Shown in pieces: positions 8,895 to 17,322 of a stretch of 64,000 nt of DNA (positions are counted from its first letter, which is position 1; every line of letters starts with the position of its first letter). The notes under the pieces were generated by a model. That model was not told the origin of the DNA and made no database searches. It was given only the letters and a program-made list of their open reading frames with translations. Location: positions 1 through 64,000 of the forward strand of contig JAFZWY010000054.1 in assembly GCA_017617125.1 (NCBI GenBank), read 5' to 3'. The position numbers and the translations under genes are program-made. This stretch comes from Bacteroidales bacterium. GTDB taxonomy: Bacteria; Bacteroidota; Bacteroidia; Bacteroidales; ML635J-15.

Positions 8895-9098
8895 CCAATA
8901 AAGAAGCGTGGCACTGATATACCACTTCTTTGAATAGAGGTCGTGAGAATTACCTTTGAGGAAGAAATTGCAATCAGTCCACGCGTATGCGCGAACCTTT
9001 ATGCACTCTTGCCTCTGTTAGAAATTTCTCACGTTTCTATTCACAAGACGAGCATAACGCTTCGTTAATCAAATATGTACGGTTTGGCTAACCAAACT
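8895..9098 (-). ncRNA. Candidate structured small RNA of about 200 nt
   Basis: This 430-base gap has no coding potential but is rich in pairing. From the promoter on the minus strand, a 5' hairpin GTTTGG-TTAG-CCAAAC comes first. Next is a rod closed by 9042-9023 with 8951-8932 (GAATAGA, CGTGAGA and partners). Inside it, 9015-9002 pairs with 8972-8958 (GAGG, AAGA, TGCA). A 3' hairpin AAAGAAG/CTTCTTT with a TTTATT tail follows, like a terminator. Size and rod shape recall 6S-type RNAs, including the Bacteroidales-1 class, but I cannot confirm this without a covariance search. It could instead be a long leader of the gene at 7927-8784. Confidence 0.5.
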
Positions 9099-9103
9099 AA
9101 AGA

Positions 9104-9134
9104 CAAAAATAGAAAAAGGAAATGGAATGGCAAA
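9104..9134 (-). promoter_or_regulatory. Near-perfect promoter for the candidate ncRNA
   Basis: On the minus strand TTTG (9131-9134) is followed after exactly 19 bases by TATTTTTG (9104-9111), the ideal Bacteroidetes promoter spacing. Transcription should start near 9098 and run toward 8895. It lies downstream of the RAYT stop codon, so it drives neither that gene nor anything to its right. Confidence 0.75.
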
Positions 9135-9198
9135 ATTTATTTTTTGTAGGAGAGAATTTTGGAACTTTGGTGCAATAGTTCCAATGTTCAGTCCTTTA

Positions 9199-9220
9199 TA
9201 GCGGATTCCATCCGCGCTAC
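9199..9220 (-). repeat. REP-like hairpin at the 3' end of the RAYT gene
   Basis: On the minus strand the stop codon of the RAYT lies inside GTAG, followed by CGCGGAT-GGA-ATCCGC, a hairpin with a GGA loop. A 5' GTAG foot in front of an imperfect palindrome is the known signature of REP elements used by RAYTs. The same stem and loop recur at 23420-23434. Confidence 0.7.
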
Positions 9221-10239
9221 TTTTCCACAATTCGCCTGCCTATTTCGTTAAGCGCAATAAAGCGGTAACGCTGGGAATCAACCGAAATTTCGGCGTAACT
9301 ATAATGCTTGGATTCTGCCTTTCTGCGAAGTACTTGTTCTGTTGCCTGCCGAACAGAAGGTTCCAAAAATGTTTGTTCAAATGGTTCCAATAGTAATAGT
9401 TGCCCCTTTGAACATGCCTCGAAATAAAACCCACCAGGTTTATAAAACCGTTCTTGCTGCGAACCGCTTTCTGGAAAGCCATTGTTTAGAAGAACAACCA
9501 GCGGAAAACCTTGCTCCCTTAGTGTGCGTGCTATAATCTGCTCACCTTTGCTTATAGCCGCAGTATATGTAACCGCACCATTTTGTGCTTGTGTCAATGT
9601 GTATCGCAAAAGTTGCTCTATTTGCTCTTCCTTGGCAGTGCGCGACATTTCCACCAGTTGTCGGTTAGGCCAATCAAGCAAGAAATGATTGCCTAACGAT
9701 GTAAATAACAGCCCACAAACCTCTGTCTGCCGATGCATTCTGAAAAGGTCGGGATTCTGCTTGCGTTGCCATGATCGTTCGGCGTTTGCGTACACATATT
9801 CTATCATTGATTTAAGTTGCCCTTTATGGGTCAGCACACGATAATATGGTGGTGCATCGTACAGATTGCCGACAAATCCCAATTTGCGTGCCTCTGCCTT
9901 GCATCCCTGCATATATCCACGTACCACTTCCTTTATACTACGCGGCATCGTATGCATAACCTGTATAACAATGTGATGATGGTCTGGCATAACTTTGTCG
10001 GCAAGGATTTTTATTTCGGGACAAAGTTCGAGCATACGTCGCTGCTGATTTATGAGAACCCAACCTATCGGCGTTTTTTCCACTACTGCTTTTGTTCCGT
10101 CGTGCATAAGTGTACCAAAAATAGGCTGACGTGCTTGTGCGACCATTGTTACATGGACAATGCAAGGTTCCCTCCATGCTCCTGGTTGCAACCAAGAAAA
10201 TGATTCGTTGGATGGAAATTGTAGAGGTGTGCTAGTCAT
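9217..10239 (-). CDS. REP-associated tyrosine transposase (RAYT, Y1/HUH family)
   Basis: The N-terminal part of this 340-residue protein carries the IS200-like Y1 transposase fold. Features are a first strand with HVTMVAQARQPIF (29-41), the HUH motif MPDHHHIVIQV (histidines 87-89), a following helix with the candidate nucleophile Y109 (VRGYMQGCK), and YYRVLTHKGQLKSMIEYVY (132-150), the conserved RAYT segment normally ending YIxNNP. Residues 160-340 are a C-terminal extension of unknown function, so the protein is longer than typical RAYTs. RAYTs process REP hairpins as single-stranded DNA. Hairpins flank the gene at 9199-9220 and 10262-10276, and other GTAG-foot hairpins are scattered in the window. 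The HUH assignment is firm; the RAYT subtype is likely. Confidence 0.8.
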   Translation of the reverse strand: MTSTPLQFPSNESFSWLQPGAWREPCIVHVTMVAQARQPIFGTLMHDGTKAVVEKTPIGWVLINQQRRMLELCPEIKILADKVMPDHHHIVIQVMHTMPRSIKEVVRGYMQGCKAEARKLGFVGNLYDAPPYYRVLTHKGQLKSMIEYVYANAERSWQRKQNPDLFRMHRQTEVCGLLFTSLGNHFLLDWPNRQLVEMSRTAKEEQIEQLLRYTLTQAQNGAVTYTAAISKGEQIIARTLREQGFPLVVLLNNGFPESGSQQERFYKPGGFYFEACSKGQLLLLEPFEQTFLEPSVRQATEQVLRRKAESKHYSYAEISVDSQRYRFIALNEIGRRIVEK

Positions 10240-10261
10240 AGGATGTTGGCTTTATTGGTGC

Positions 10262-10276
10262 GGGAATGGAATTCCC
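10262..10276. repeat. Hairpin upstream of the RAYT gene
   Basis: GGGAAT-GGA-ATTCCC is a 6-base stem with the same GGA loop as the hairpin at the other end of the RAYT gene but a different stem. It is the main feature of the 200-base gap before rnr. Confidence 0.6.
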
Positions 10277-10406
10277 TTTGAATAGACTGAACATAAATTA
10301 TGCATGTAAGAAGTAATCATAGGTTTTTATAACCATAAAATTGGATACAAAGATACATCATTTATAACAAATTTAGAATTTTTGCAAACACCAATGTTTT
10401 TTACTG

Positions 10407-10414
10407 TAAATTTG
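10407..10414 (+). promoter_or_regulatory. Candidate -7 box of rnr
   Basis: TAAATTTG matches TAnnTTTG, 24 bases before the ATG. A TTTG at 10381-10384 lies 22 bases upstream, slightly longer than usual. Confidence 0.5.
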
Positions 10415-10438
10415 CACTGCAAAAATTAAACGATAACT

Positions 10439-12556
10439 ATGCCACGAAGAAGCAACGACGATAATTTGGGACGCGACAAGAAAACCTTGACAAGCGGCAT
10501 AATGGGCGTATTCTACGAAAACCCAAACAAGGAATTCAACTACAAGCAGATTTCCACAAAGCTGGGATATACGGAACCGTCGTCGCGGACATTGATCAAC
10601 CAGATTCTGTGCGAACTAACAAAGGCGGGAACGCTCAAGGAGGCTTCGCGCGGAAAGTTCAAACTGAAAGCCAAGTCGGGCAAGGTCGTTGGTACTCTTG
10701 AGATTACAAAGACTGGCAACGCCTTTGTCACTAGCAAGGAATTGTCGGAGGACATTTTCGTTTCGTTCAAGAACCTTAATTCTGCCTTCGATGGTGATAC
10801 TGTGAAGGTAAGCCTATATGCACGCAAGTCGAGCAACAGGCTCGAAGGCGAGGTTGTGGAGGTTATCCGCAGGGCAAGAACTCAGTTTGTCGGGACTATC
10901 CGCACTGCTGGTCACTACTCGTTTATGATTCCCGACAGCCAGAAGGTCATGTACGATATTCTTATTCCGTCAGACAGACTTATGGGTGCCAAGGAGGACC
11001 AGAAGGTGCTTGTCGAGATTGAGGAATGGCCCAATGGTCGTCAGAATCCTGTGGGGAAGGTGATTGAAGTGCTTGGTGAAGCCGGTGACAACAACACCGA
11101 GATGCACGCCATCCTTGCAGAGTACGGACTTCCTGCAAAATTCTCCGAGGACATCGAACGCGAGGCAAACCGCATTAAGTTTGAAATCACTGACTACGAC
11201 CTTAAGACGCGCGAGGATTTCCGCAATGCACCGACATTTACAATAGATCCGGCCGATGCTAAGGACTTCGACGATGCGTTGTCGTTTGAAAAATTGGACA
11301 ACGGTAATTACCGAATAGGTGTGCATATTGCCGATGTCACCTACTATATGCGCGAAAATACTCCGCTCGACGACGAGGCGTTCAACCGTGCAACTTCAGT
11401 TTATCTTGTTGACCGCACTGTGCCGATGTTGCCAGAACGATTGTGCAACTTCCTTTGCTCGCTTCGTCCCAACGAGGAAAAGTTCTGCTTTTCAGCAATA
11501 TTTGAGATGAACGACAAAGCCGAAGTGCTCAGTTTCAAGCCGATGAAGACCATAATTTCGTCCGACAGGCGTTTCGCATACGAGGAGGCTCAGGAAATCA
11601 TCGAGACTGGTAAGGGTGATTTTGCCGAGGAAATATTGAAACTGAACGAGTTGGCAAAAATCTTGCGTTCGGCCCGTTTCCAGAAGGGTGCATTCAACTT
11701 CGAGCATAAGGAGGTTAAGTTTGTGCTTGACGAAGATGCCCGTCCCGTAAGCGTATATTTCAAAGAGGCAAAGGAAGCAAACAATCTGATTGAGGAATTT
11801 ATGCTTCTGGCGAACCGCAATGTCGCCGAACTTATTGGCAAGAAGCACAAACCTTTCGTTTACCGTGTTCACGCTGAACCGAACTACGACAAACTGTCAA
11901 ATTTCTCGACATTCATTAGCCAGTTCGGCTATTCGATTGATATGTCAAACAGCATTTCACTGTCCAATTCGCTGAACGGCCTGGTAAACGATGTGAAGGG
12001 CAAGCCCGAGCAGAACATAATTGAAAACCTTGCTGTCAGAGCAATGGCTAAGGCTGTATATTCAACCAAGAACATAGGTCATTACGGCTTGGCATTCGAC
12101 TTCTACACTCACTTTACTTCGCCAATTCGCCGCTATCCCGATGTGATGACCCATCGTCTGCTATATGCTTACATGCGCAGTCAAACTCCTGATGTCGATG
12201 ACCTTGAGCTGAAGTGCAAGCATTGTTCGTTCAAGGAGCAGCAGGCTGTTTTGGCGGAGCGCAGTTCCATAAAGTACAAGCAGGCTGAGTTTTTGCAGGA
12301 CAAGATTGGCTATGTTTTCGATGGCGTTATTTCTGGCGTTCAGGAATATGGTTTCTTTGTGGAACTTAAGGAGTCGGCTTGCGAAGGCCTTGTTCATGTG
12401 CGCACGCTTATGGACGACAACTACGAGTTCTTTGCCGAGGAATATTGCCTTCAGGGAATAGAAACCGGCAAGATTTACAGGCTTGGCGACGAGGTTAAAG
12501 TCCGTATTTCGGATGTAAACCTCGAAAAGAAGCAGATTGATATGGAGTTGGCATAA
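10439..12556 (+). CDS. rnr: Ribonuclease R
   Basis: RNase R is a 3'-5' exoribonuclease of the RNB (RNase II) superfamily that degrades structured RNA and takes part in RNA quality control. The N-terminal helix-turn-helix-like region (ISTKLGYTEPSSRTLINQIL) is followed by cold-shock-type OB folds. The RNB catalytic centre IDPADAKDFDDALS lies near residue 270 and holds the metal-binding aspartates. HFTSPIRRYPDVMTHRLL follows, and a C-terminal S1 domain (GVISGVQEYGFFVEL) ends the protein. The length of 705 residues is normal for the Bacteroidota enzyme. The nuclease gene downstream starts 20 bases after the stop and is probably co-transcribed. Confidence 0.95.
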   Translation: MPRRSNDDNLGRDKKTLTSGIMGVFYENPNKEFNYKQISTKLGYTEPSSRTLINQILCELTKAGTLKEASRGKFKLKAKSGKVVGTLEITKTGNAFVTSKELSEDIFVSFKNLNSAFDGDTVKVSLYARKSSNRLEGEVVEVIRRARTQFVGTIRTAGHYSFMIPDSQKVMYDILIPSDRLMGAKEDQKVLVEIEEWPNGRQNPVGKVIEVLGEAGDNNTEMHAILAEYGLPAKFSEDIEREANRIKFEITDYDLKTREDFRNAPTFTIDPADAKDFDDALSFEKLDNGNYRIGVHIADVTYYMRENTPLDDEAFNRATSVYLVDRTVPMLPERLCNFLCSLRPNEEKFCFSAIFEMNDKAEVLSFKPMKTIISSDRRFAYEEAQEIIETGKGDFAEEILKLNELAKILRSARFQKGAFNFEHKEVKFVLDEDARPVSVYFKEAKEANNLIEEFMLLANRNVAELIGKKHKPFVYRVHAEPNYDKLSNFSTFISQFGYSIDMSNSISLSNSLNGLVNDVKGKPEQNIIENLAVRAMAKAVYSTKNIGHYGLAFDFYTHFTSPIRRYPDVMTHRLLYAYMRSQTPDVDDLELKCKHCSFKEQQAVLAERSSIKYKQAEFLQDKIGYVFDGVISGVQEYGFFVELKESACEGLVHVRTLMDDNYEFFAEEYCLQGIETGKIYRLGDEVKVRISDVNLEKKQIDMELA

Positions 12557-12576
12557 AAATAGCAGTTATAGTATTG

Positions 12577-13374
12577 ATGAAACGTTTTGTTGTAATATTA
12601 TTATTCGCCTCGTTTATTTTTGGAAGCATTGACCTTTTTGCATGGGGGCAAAAGGGGCATGCAATTGTTGCTTATATAGCCGAAAAACATCTTACACGCA
12701 AGGCCCACAAGAAATTAGATGCGATTCTTGAAGGAAAGTCGTTGGTTTACTATGCTTCGTGGATGGACAATATTCAGAACTCTCCATATTTTAGAGGCGG
12801 TTATGATAGAACATATACATGGCACTATTTTAATGTGGATGAAGGTTTTACACCGCAGACAATGAAACGTAATCCGAATGGAGATGTACTGTCTGCCTTG
12901 AATATGGTTATCGATTCGCTTGAAAACCATCAGGATGAGCTTTCCGACAGTGTCAGAATAGATTATGTGCGTATGCTTATTCATCTTGTGGGCGATATGC
13001 ATTGTCCGATGCATGCCGGCAGATCGGTGGATAAGGGCGGAAATGGTGTGCCTATCAAATGGTTCAAGTATAATACAAACCTACATGTTTTGTGGGACTC
13101 AAAGTTGGTTGAGAGCGTGCATGAATGGTCGTATACCGAGTGGCAGCAGAACATTGATCGTTGTTCGAAGTCTGAAATTAAAGAAATGTCGGCTGGGACT
13201 CCAGAAGATTGGTTTACAGAAACTTGGAAGATTGCCGTTGGTGTTTACGAATATACTAAGCCAAACGAGTATTACTCGTATAAATATATGTATGATTATG
13301 CACCCGTTGTGGAACATCAGTTTTTAGTGGCCGGTTATAGGCTTGCTGCATTGTTAAATAGAATTTTTGGATGA
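12577..13374 (+). CDS. Secreted S1/P1-type zinc nuclease
   Basis: This single-strand-specific nuclease has three predicted zinc sites. A signal peptide ends at LFA, so the mature protein begins with W23, the residue whose amino terminus binds zinc in this family. Other ligand motifs are GHAIVAYIAE (H28), SWMDNI (D64), WHYFN (H83), HLVGDMHCPMH and NLHVLWDS. The frame is open from a TTG at 12574, but the ATG at 12577 is chosen. At 265 residues it is a normal size. It lies 20 bases after rnr and overlaps the L,D-transpeptidase gene by 4 bases. The enzyme probably acts in the periplasm or outside the cell in nucleic-acid salvage. Confidence 0.9.
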   Translation: MKRFVVILLFASFIFGSIDLFAWGQKGHAIVAYIAEKHLTRKAHKKLDAILEGKSLVYYASWMDNIQNSPYFRGGYDRTYTWHYFNVDEGFTPQTMKRNPNGDVLSALNMVIDSLENHQDELSDSVRIDYVRMLIHLVGDMHCPMHAGRSVDKGGNGVPIKWFKYNTNLHVLWDSKLVESVHEWSYTEWQQNIDRCSKSEIKEMSAGTPEDWFTETWKIAVGVYEYTKPNEYYSYKYMYDYAPVVEHQFLVAGYRLAALLNRIFG

Positions 13375-14015
13375 TGAGGGGACTTTTGTTGGTATTTATT
13401 ATGGCTTGCATTTGTTATGGCTGCATTTCGAAGACGAATGGCGCCGACAAGCCGAAAGAAGGTTTAGTTTGTTACAATAACGTTGAAGATACTATTGTCG
13501 CCAGTACCGAGGATAGTGTAGTTGTCGTAGTCAACGAAAAGCCACAGGTCAGGGAGCATTGTTTTATCGTTGTATCGAAGATGGAGCATACCTTGTCGGT
13601 ATATGAAGCAAGAGGAAACGATACAGTCAAGATTGCTGGGTTCGACTGCTGTCTTGGTAAAAACTATGGCGACAAGCAGAAACGTGGCGATATGAAAACA
13701 CCTGAATCTACTTTGCAAAATCCGTTTAAAATAAGAAGCATAGAAAATTCATCGTGGTGGACCCACGACTTTGGCGACGGCCGTGGTAGCATAAGGGCTT
13801 ACGGGAATTGGTTCATGCGCTTGTCTTCGGCATTCTATGGCATTGGCATTCATGGTAGTACCAATAATGAAAGCTCTGTGCCAGGACGTGGTAGCGAGGG
13901 ATGCATTCGCCTACGCGACGAAGATATTGAGACCTTGAAGGTGGATTATGCCTTTGTCGGCATGAAGGTAATCGTAAAGGGCGAGGACGAAGGAAAACTG
14001 TCGTTTGAAAATTGA
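13371..14015 (+). CDS. L,D-transpeptidase (YkuD domain), probable lipoprotein
   Basis: This enzyme is predicted to cross-link or modify peptidoglycan from the periplasmic side. The 214-residue protein begins with a lipoprotein-like signal (MMRGLLLVFIMACICYGC). The YkuD catalytic motif is visible as IHGS (H161) and GSEGCIRLR (S175, C178, R180). A hydrophobic-poor linker fills residues 20-60. The start ATGATG overlaps the previous gene's stop, so either ATG (13371 or 13374) is possible. It may be coupled to the nuclease gene, although the functions are unrelated. It is convergent with the MltF-like gene. Confidence 0.88.
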   Translation: MMRGLLLVFIMACICYGCISKTNGADKPKEGLVCYNNVEDTIVASTEDSVVVVVNEKPQVREHCFIVVSKMEHTLSVYEARGNDTVKIAGFDCCLGKNYGDKQKRGDMKTPESTLQNPFKIRSIENSSWWTHDFGDGRGSIRAYGNWFMRLSSAFYGIGIHGSTNNESSVPGRGSEGCIRLRDEDIETLKVDYAFVGMKVIVKGEDEGKLSFEN

Positions 14016-14041
14016 CAGTTACAAACGACTATAAACAACAT

Positions 14042-15382
14042 TTATTCATCAATCAAATTCCTATAATGCTTGTACCTGTCGACCACACTGTTGGTGAAGG
14101 CAACGGTGCGGCTTCCTTTGTATTTGCCGCACTTTACAACCTTGTCGGTATAGTAGTTCCTGTCGTACAGCAGGCTCATATATTCTGCCAGATTGTGCCA
14201 CGAGTTGGGGTTGTCCGAATATTTTTCGGCAAGGTGGAAAGCGTCTTCGGAGTGTCCGTGACCTGCATTGTAGCCCATAAGTACATACCTGATAATTACG
14301 GACGTGTCGGTTATAGATTCTGGCGTATGCTTTCTTAGGTAGTCTACATGCTTTATGCCAGCCATAAGTTGAACTTCCGGGTTTGAAATGTCGGCGCTGT
14401 CGTGGGCAAACTTTCTGTAGGCGGCCGGCATAAGCTGCATCAGTCCGTATGCTCCCGAAGGATTGCTTATGTTTGGGTAGAAGTGCGATTCCTCGTATAT
14501 CAGTGAGGCTATGTACCGCCAGTCCCATTGCAGTTTTTTCGAATGTTTCCTGATAAGATCGTCGTATGCACTGATTTTGTTGCCGTTGCCTGAATAGTAT
14601 TGGCTTGATACATTTATGTTTATGTACGAGTAGTAGATTTCGTGACGCAACTTGTATTTTTTTGTTTCAATTTTGCTGGCCAGCCACGAGTTGATGCTGT
14701 CGCGTAGAACTTTGGCTTCGGGGTGGGTTTTCCAGACAATTTTTTGCGAAATGCATATCGAAGTGTCTATTTCGAGGCGCGGATAAGCCTTTTGGTAGGT
14801 GAGGGCGAGTGCCGAATCGCAGATAGCGGCATTAATTTCACCCGAAGCTACTTTTCGAGCAATCTTTTCCTGAGATATGCTGTCGAGGCATATGATGGTC
14901 TTTTCGTTGTATTTCGAATAGAAATTATGTGTTCCGGTGGCGAATATTGTATCGGGAAGTGTCTTTGTGCGCTTAAGTGTTACAAGGTTGGAGCCAAGAA
15001 GCGGTTGCGACATTGTGCTGTCTGTTATAAAGGTATGTTTTGCAATTATGTCGCACATGCCCACAGCGAGAAGTATGTCGGCAGAAAGTTCGTTTTTTAT
15101 AGGAATAATGTTTAGTTCCAGATTGTGTTCCCTGCAGAAGTCTTCAAGTGTTTCGAGCTGAAATCCGCGAGGTGTGGCGTTGTAAATGCAGTATTCGGTG
15201 GCATTCTCCGAAAGTGCGACGTTTAGTGTCCGCGATTCGGCAATTCCGTCGTAGTCGCGTTCGAAAGGCTGTGGCTCAGGCTCCGATGTTAAGTCGATGA
15301 CAAGTCTTACTATTGCAACAATCAGCAACATCGACAATGCCGACAATACGGTTATCCTTGATATTCTTGCCTTGCCGTCCAT
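14042..15382 (-). CDS. MltF-like membrane-bound lytic transglycosylase
   Basis: This 446-residue protein has an N-terminal membrane anchor (VLSALSMLLIVAIVRLVI), a periplasmic solute-binding-like domain (about 50-240) and an SLT transglycosylase domain (about 270-446). The catalytic glutamate is E298 in YEESHFYPNISNPSGAYGLMQLMP-type context, with GLMQLMP and YNAGHG also present. The enzyme cleaves peptidoglycan glycan strands to 1,6-anhydromuramyl ends. The domain order is that of MltF. It begins 3 bases after the porin gene, so the pair is an operon, with the porin gene first. Confidence 0.88.
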   Translation of the reverse strand: MDGKARISRITVLSALSMLLIVAIVRLVIDLTSEPEPQPFERDYDGIAESRTLNVALSENATEYCIYNATPRGFQLETLEDFCREHNLELNIIPIKNELSADILLAVGMCDIIAKHTFITDSTMSQPLLGSNLVTLKRTKTLPDTIFATGTHNFYSKYNEKTIICLDSISQEKIARKVASGEINAAICDSALALTYQKAYPRLEIDTSICISQKIVWKTHPEAKVLRDSINSWLASKIETKKYKLRHEIYYSYININVSSQYYSGNGNKISAYDDLIRKHSKKLQWDWRYIASLIYEESHFYPNISNPSGAYGLMQLMPAAYRKFAHDSADISNPEVQLMAGIKHVDYLRKHTPESITDTSVIIRYVLMGYNAGHGHSEDAFHLAEKYSDNPNSWHNLAEYMSLLYDRNYYTDKVVKCGKYKGSRTVAFTNSVVDRYKHYRNLIDE

Positions 15383-15385
15383 ATT

Positions 15386-17245
15386 CTAATTGTAGAATTC
15401 CCATGAAATGCCGAAGTTGAATGCCATTGGATTCTCAGGTAGCCTATATAGCGAGAAGAATGTCGGTTTCATGAATGTTGAATTGTAGTTCGACAGTTTT
15501 GCAAAGATGCGGAACCTTTTGATTTTTGCTCCGACAAATACTCCTAGGTTTGGGTAGAAGCCAAATTTCTTGTCGTCCTGCAGATAAAATACTGCGGTTG
15601 CCGGCATATAAGCGTATCCGTAGAAGTTTGAATTCATCTTTGCATCGACGCCTATTTGCAGAGTCAGTGCATTGTGGAACATGTTTGTCATGAAGTACAG
15701 GCTGGTGTATCCGCAGAGTTCGGGAAGCCTTACATATTGCTTGTCCGAAATATACTGGTATGCGACCTTTGTGTACCAGTGGAACTTCCAGAAATTGAAT
15801 GTCTTGTTTGCGTATACGTCGACAATTGTGTTGGCCTGGTGTATCTGTGTTGGTATTGCCTGCTGGTCGTAGATTATGTAGTCGTGCAACAGGTTGAAAT
15901 TGGCGCCGACAGAAAATTGGAACTTGTTGTGGAACAAGTCGATGTGTGCTGATGCGATGCCAGGTTTTGCAAAGTCGTTTTCCCATTTGAAATTGTTCGA
16001 CGCGTAGTAGGTGTCGAATAACGCACAGAATTCCCTTGAATATCCTACCGATGCGTTAATGCCAAGATTCTCGCCGAACATCTGTTGCAGATCTGCCGAA
16101 ACGTCCAAGTCGTATGCGTCGCCACCGAACAGGCAGTAGTCGGCATTCGCCTGTAGGTAGGTGTCGTTGTGATTAAAGATTAGGTTTCCTGTGATGTAAG
16201 TCGAACAGTAAGAGGTCTTGTGTGTAGAGTCGATTAGGAATGAATATGTTCGATTCTTCAGTCCTGCAAATAGTTTCAGATAATTGCCTGTAGAGTCGTT
16301 CTGGAAGTTGAGACTGAGCAACAGCTTGTTGTTGAACTGGTAGTATGTTACCGAATCGTGTGTCTTGGTGGAATCTTTGTAGAAATTTGTGTAGAATGTC
16401 ATTGATTCGTCCATGTACTTTCGTACATAACGGTCGAAAGTAACGTCGTGGACAATAGAGAACTTGCTGCGTAGAGTCTTGTTTATGATTGTATCGTTCT
16501 TTTCGTCGCGGATTACCGTGTCGATAGTGTATTGTCCGAAGCGGAATTCATGGTTGTACTGGGCGCCGAGCTGCGAAATTGAACTCGAAGCCTTTGTGAG
16601 CAATACGTCGTTGTCGACAGCTCTTATGTCACCGCTTTCGAACCTGTCGATGTCGGCAATGCCCGCGTTTTCGTTGCTGTTTATCTTGTTGAAAATGAAG
16701 TTGAAGTGATTCTGATATTTCTTTTTGGTAAAAGCTCCGGCCAGGTACATGGCGTTTACTTTCGATGCGCTATTCATGTAGAATCCGTCGGAATTTGAGA
16801 TGTCGTAGTTGAAAGTAAGGTTGAAGTAAGGGGTGAAATTCTGGCTAATAATGAATTTTACCAGTTCAAGGCCTTTGTTTCCACCATAGAAATCGAATCT
16901 TGAGAATGGCGTTTGTGCATCGAAATATACTACATCCTTATGTGATTTTATGAATGCCTGGTAGTTGTTTAGGAATATAAAGTCGTGTCCAGCTTCCTTG
17001 TCTGAGAATAGTGCCGTCAGATATGGATTTCCTGGATTCATTATGCCTAAGGTATTGTCGGAAACTTTCTGCTGCGGCATGAACTTGTAGAAACTGTCGA
17101 GAGTAGTGTCGTTGTAGAAACTGTAGTCGGTTGTGGTGTCGTTGTCGAGGGTGTACGATGTAAAGTAGCGACGAATGCCTTCGTGCTGTGCAAATGCTGC
17201 TATGCATATAAGCGTTAATATTATGAAAGTCGCTATTTTTCGCAT
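15386..17245 (-). CDS. Outer-membrane putative porin (Porin_10-like)
   Basis: This 619-residue protein has a signal peptide (MRKIATFIILTLICIAAFA) and many alternating beta-strand segments. It ends in an aromatic C-terminus (FGISWEFYN), as expected for an outer-membrane barrel. The early segment around QTPFSRFDFYGGNKGLELV is typical of the Bacteroidota porin-like family. A typical plug or TonB box is not seen. It is likely a pore of unknown selectivity. It is the first gene of the operon with the MltF-like enzyme. Confidence 0.8.
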   Translation of the reverse strand: MRKIATFIILTLICIAAFAQHEGIRRYFTSYTLDNDTTTDYSFYNDTTLDSFYKFMPQQKVSDNTLGIMNPGNPYLTALFSDKEAGHDFIFLNNYQAFIKSHKDVVYFDAQTPFSRFDFYGGNKGLELVKFIISQNFTPYFNLTFNYDISNSDGFYMNSASKVNAMYLAGAFTKKKYQNHFNFIFNKINSNENAGIADIDRFESGDIRAVDNDVLLTKASSSISQLGAQYNHEFRFGQYTIDTVIRDEKNDTIINKTLRSKFSIVHDVTFDRYVRKYMDESMTFYTNFYKDSTKTHDSVTYYQFNNKLLLSLNFQNDSTGNYLKLFAGLKNRTYSFLIDSTHKTSYCSTYITGNLIFNHNDTYLQANADYCLFGGDAYDLDVSADLQQMFGENLGINASVGYSREFCALFDTYYASNNFKWENDFAKPGIASAHIDLFHNKFQFSVGANFNLLHDYIIYDQQAIPTQIHQANTIVDVYANKTFNFWKFHWYTKVAYQYISDKQYVRLPELCGYTSLYFMTNMFHNALTLQIGVDAKMNSNFYGYAYMPATAVFYLQDDKKFGFYPNLGVFVGAKIKRFRIFAKLSNYNSTFMKPTFFSLYRLPENPMAFNFGISWEFYN

Positions 17246-17322
17246 CGCGGCAAAATTATTAAAAATATTCCAAAGAATAAGGTGTGGAACATAAATTCTG
17301 CATTATGGGTATGTGGCCCAGA

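Noticed and set aside
12574..12576. TTG as start of the S1/P1 nuclease
   Set aside because: An ATG follows immediately and gives the normal signal peptide.
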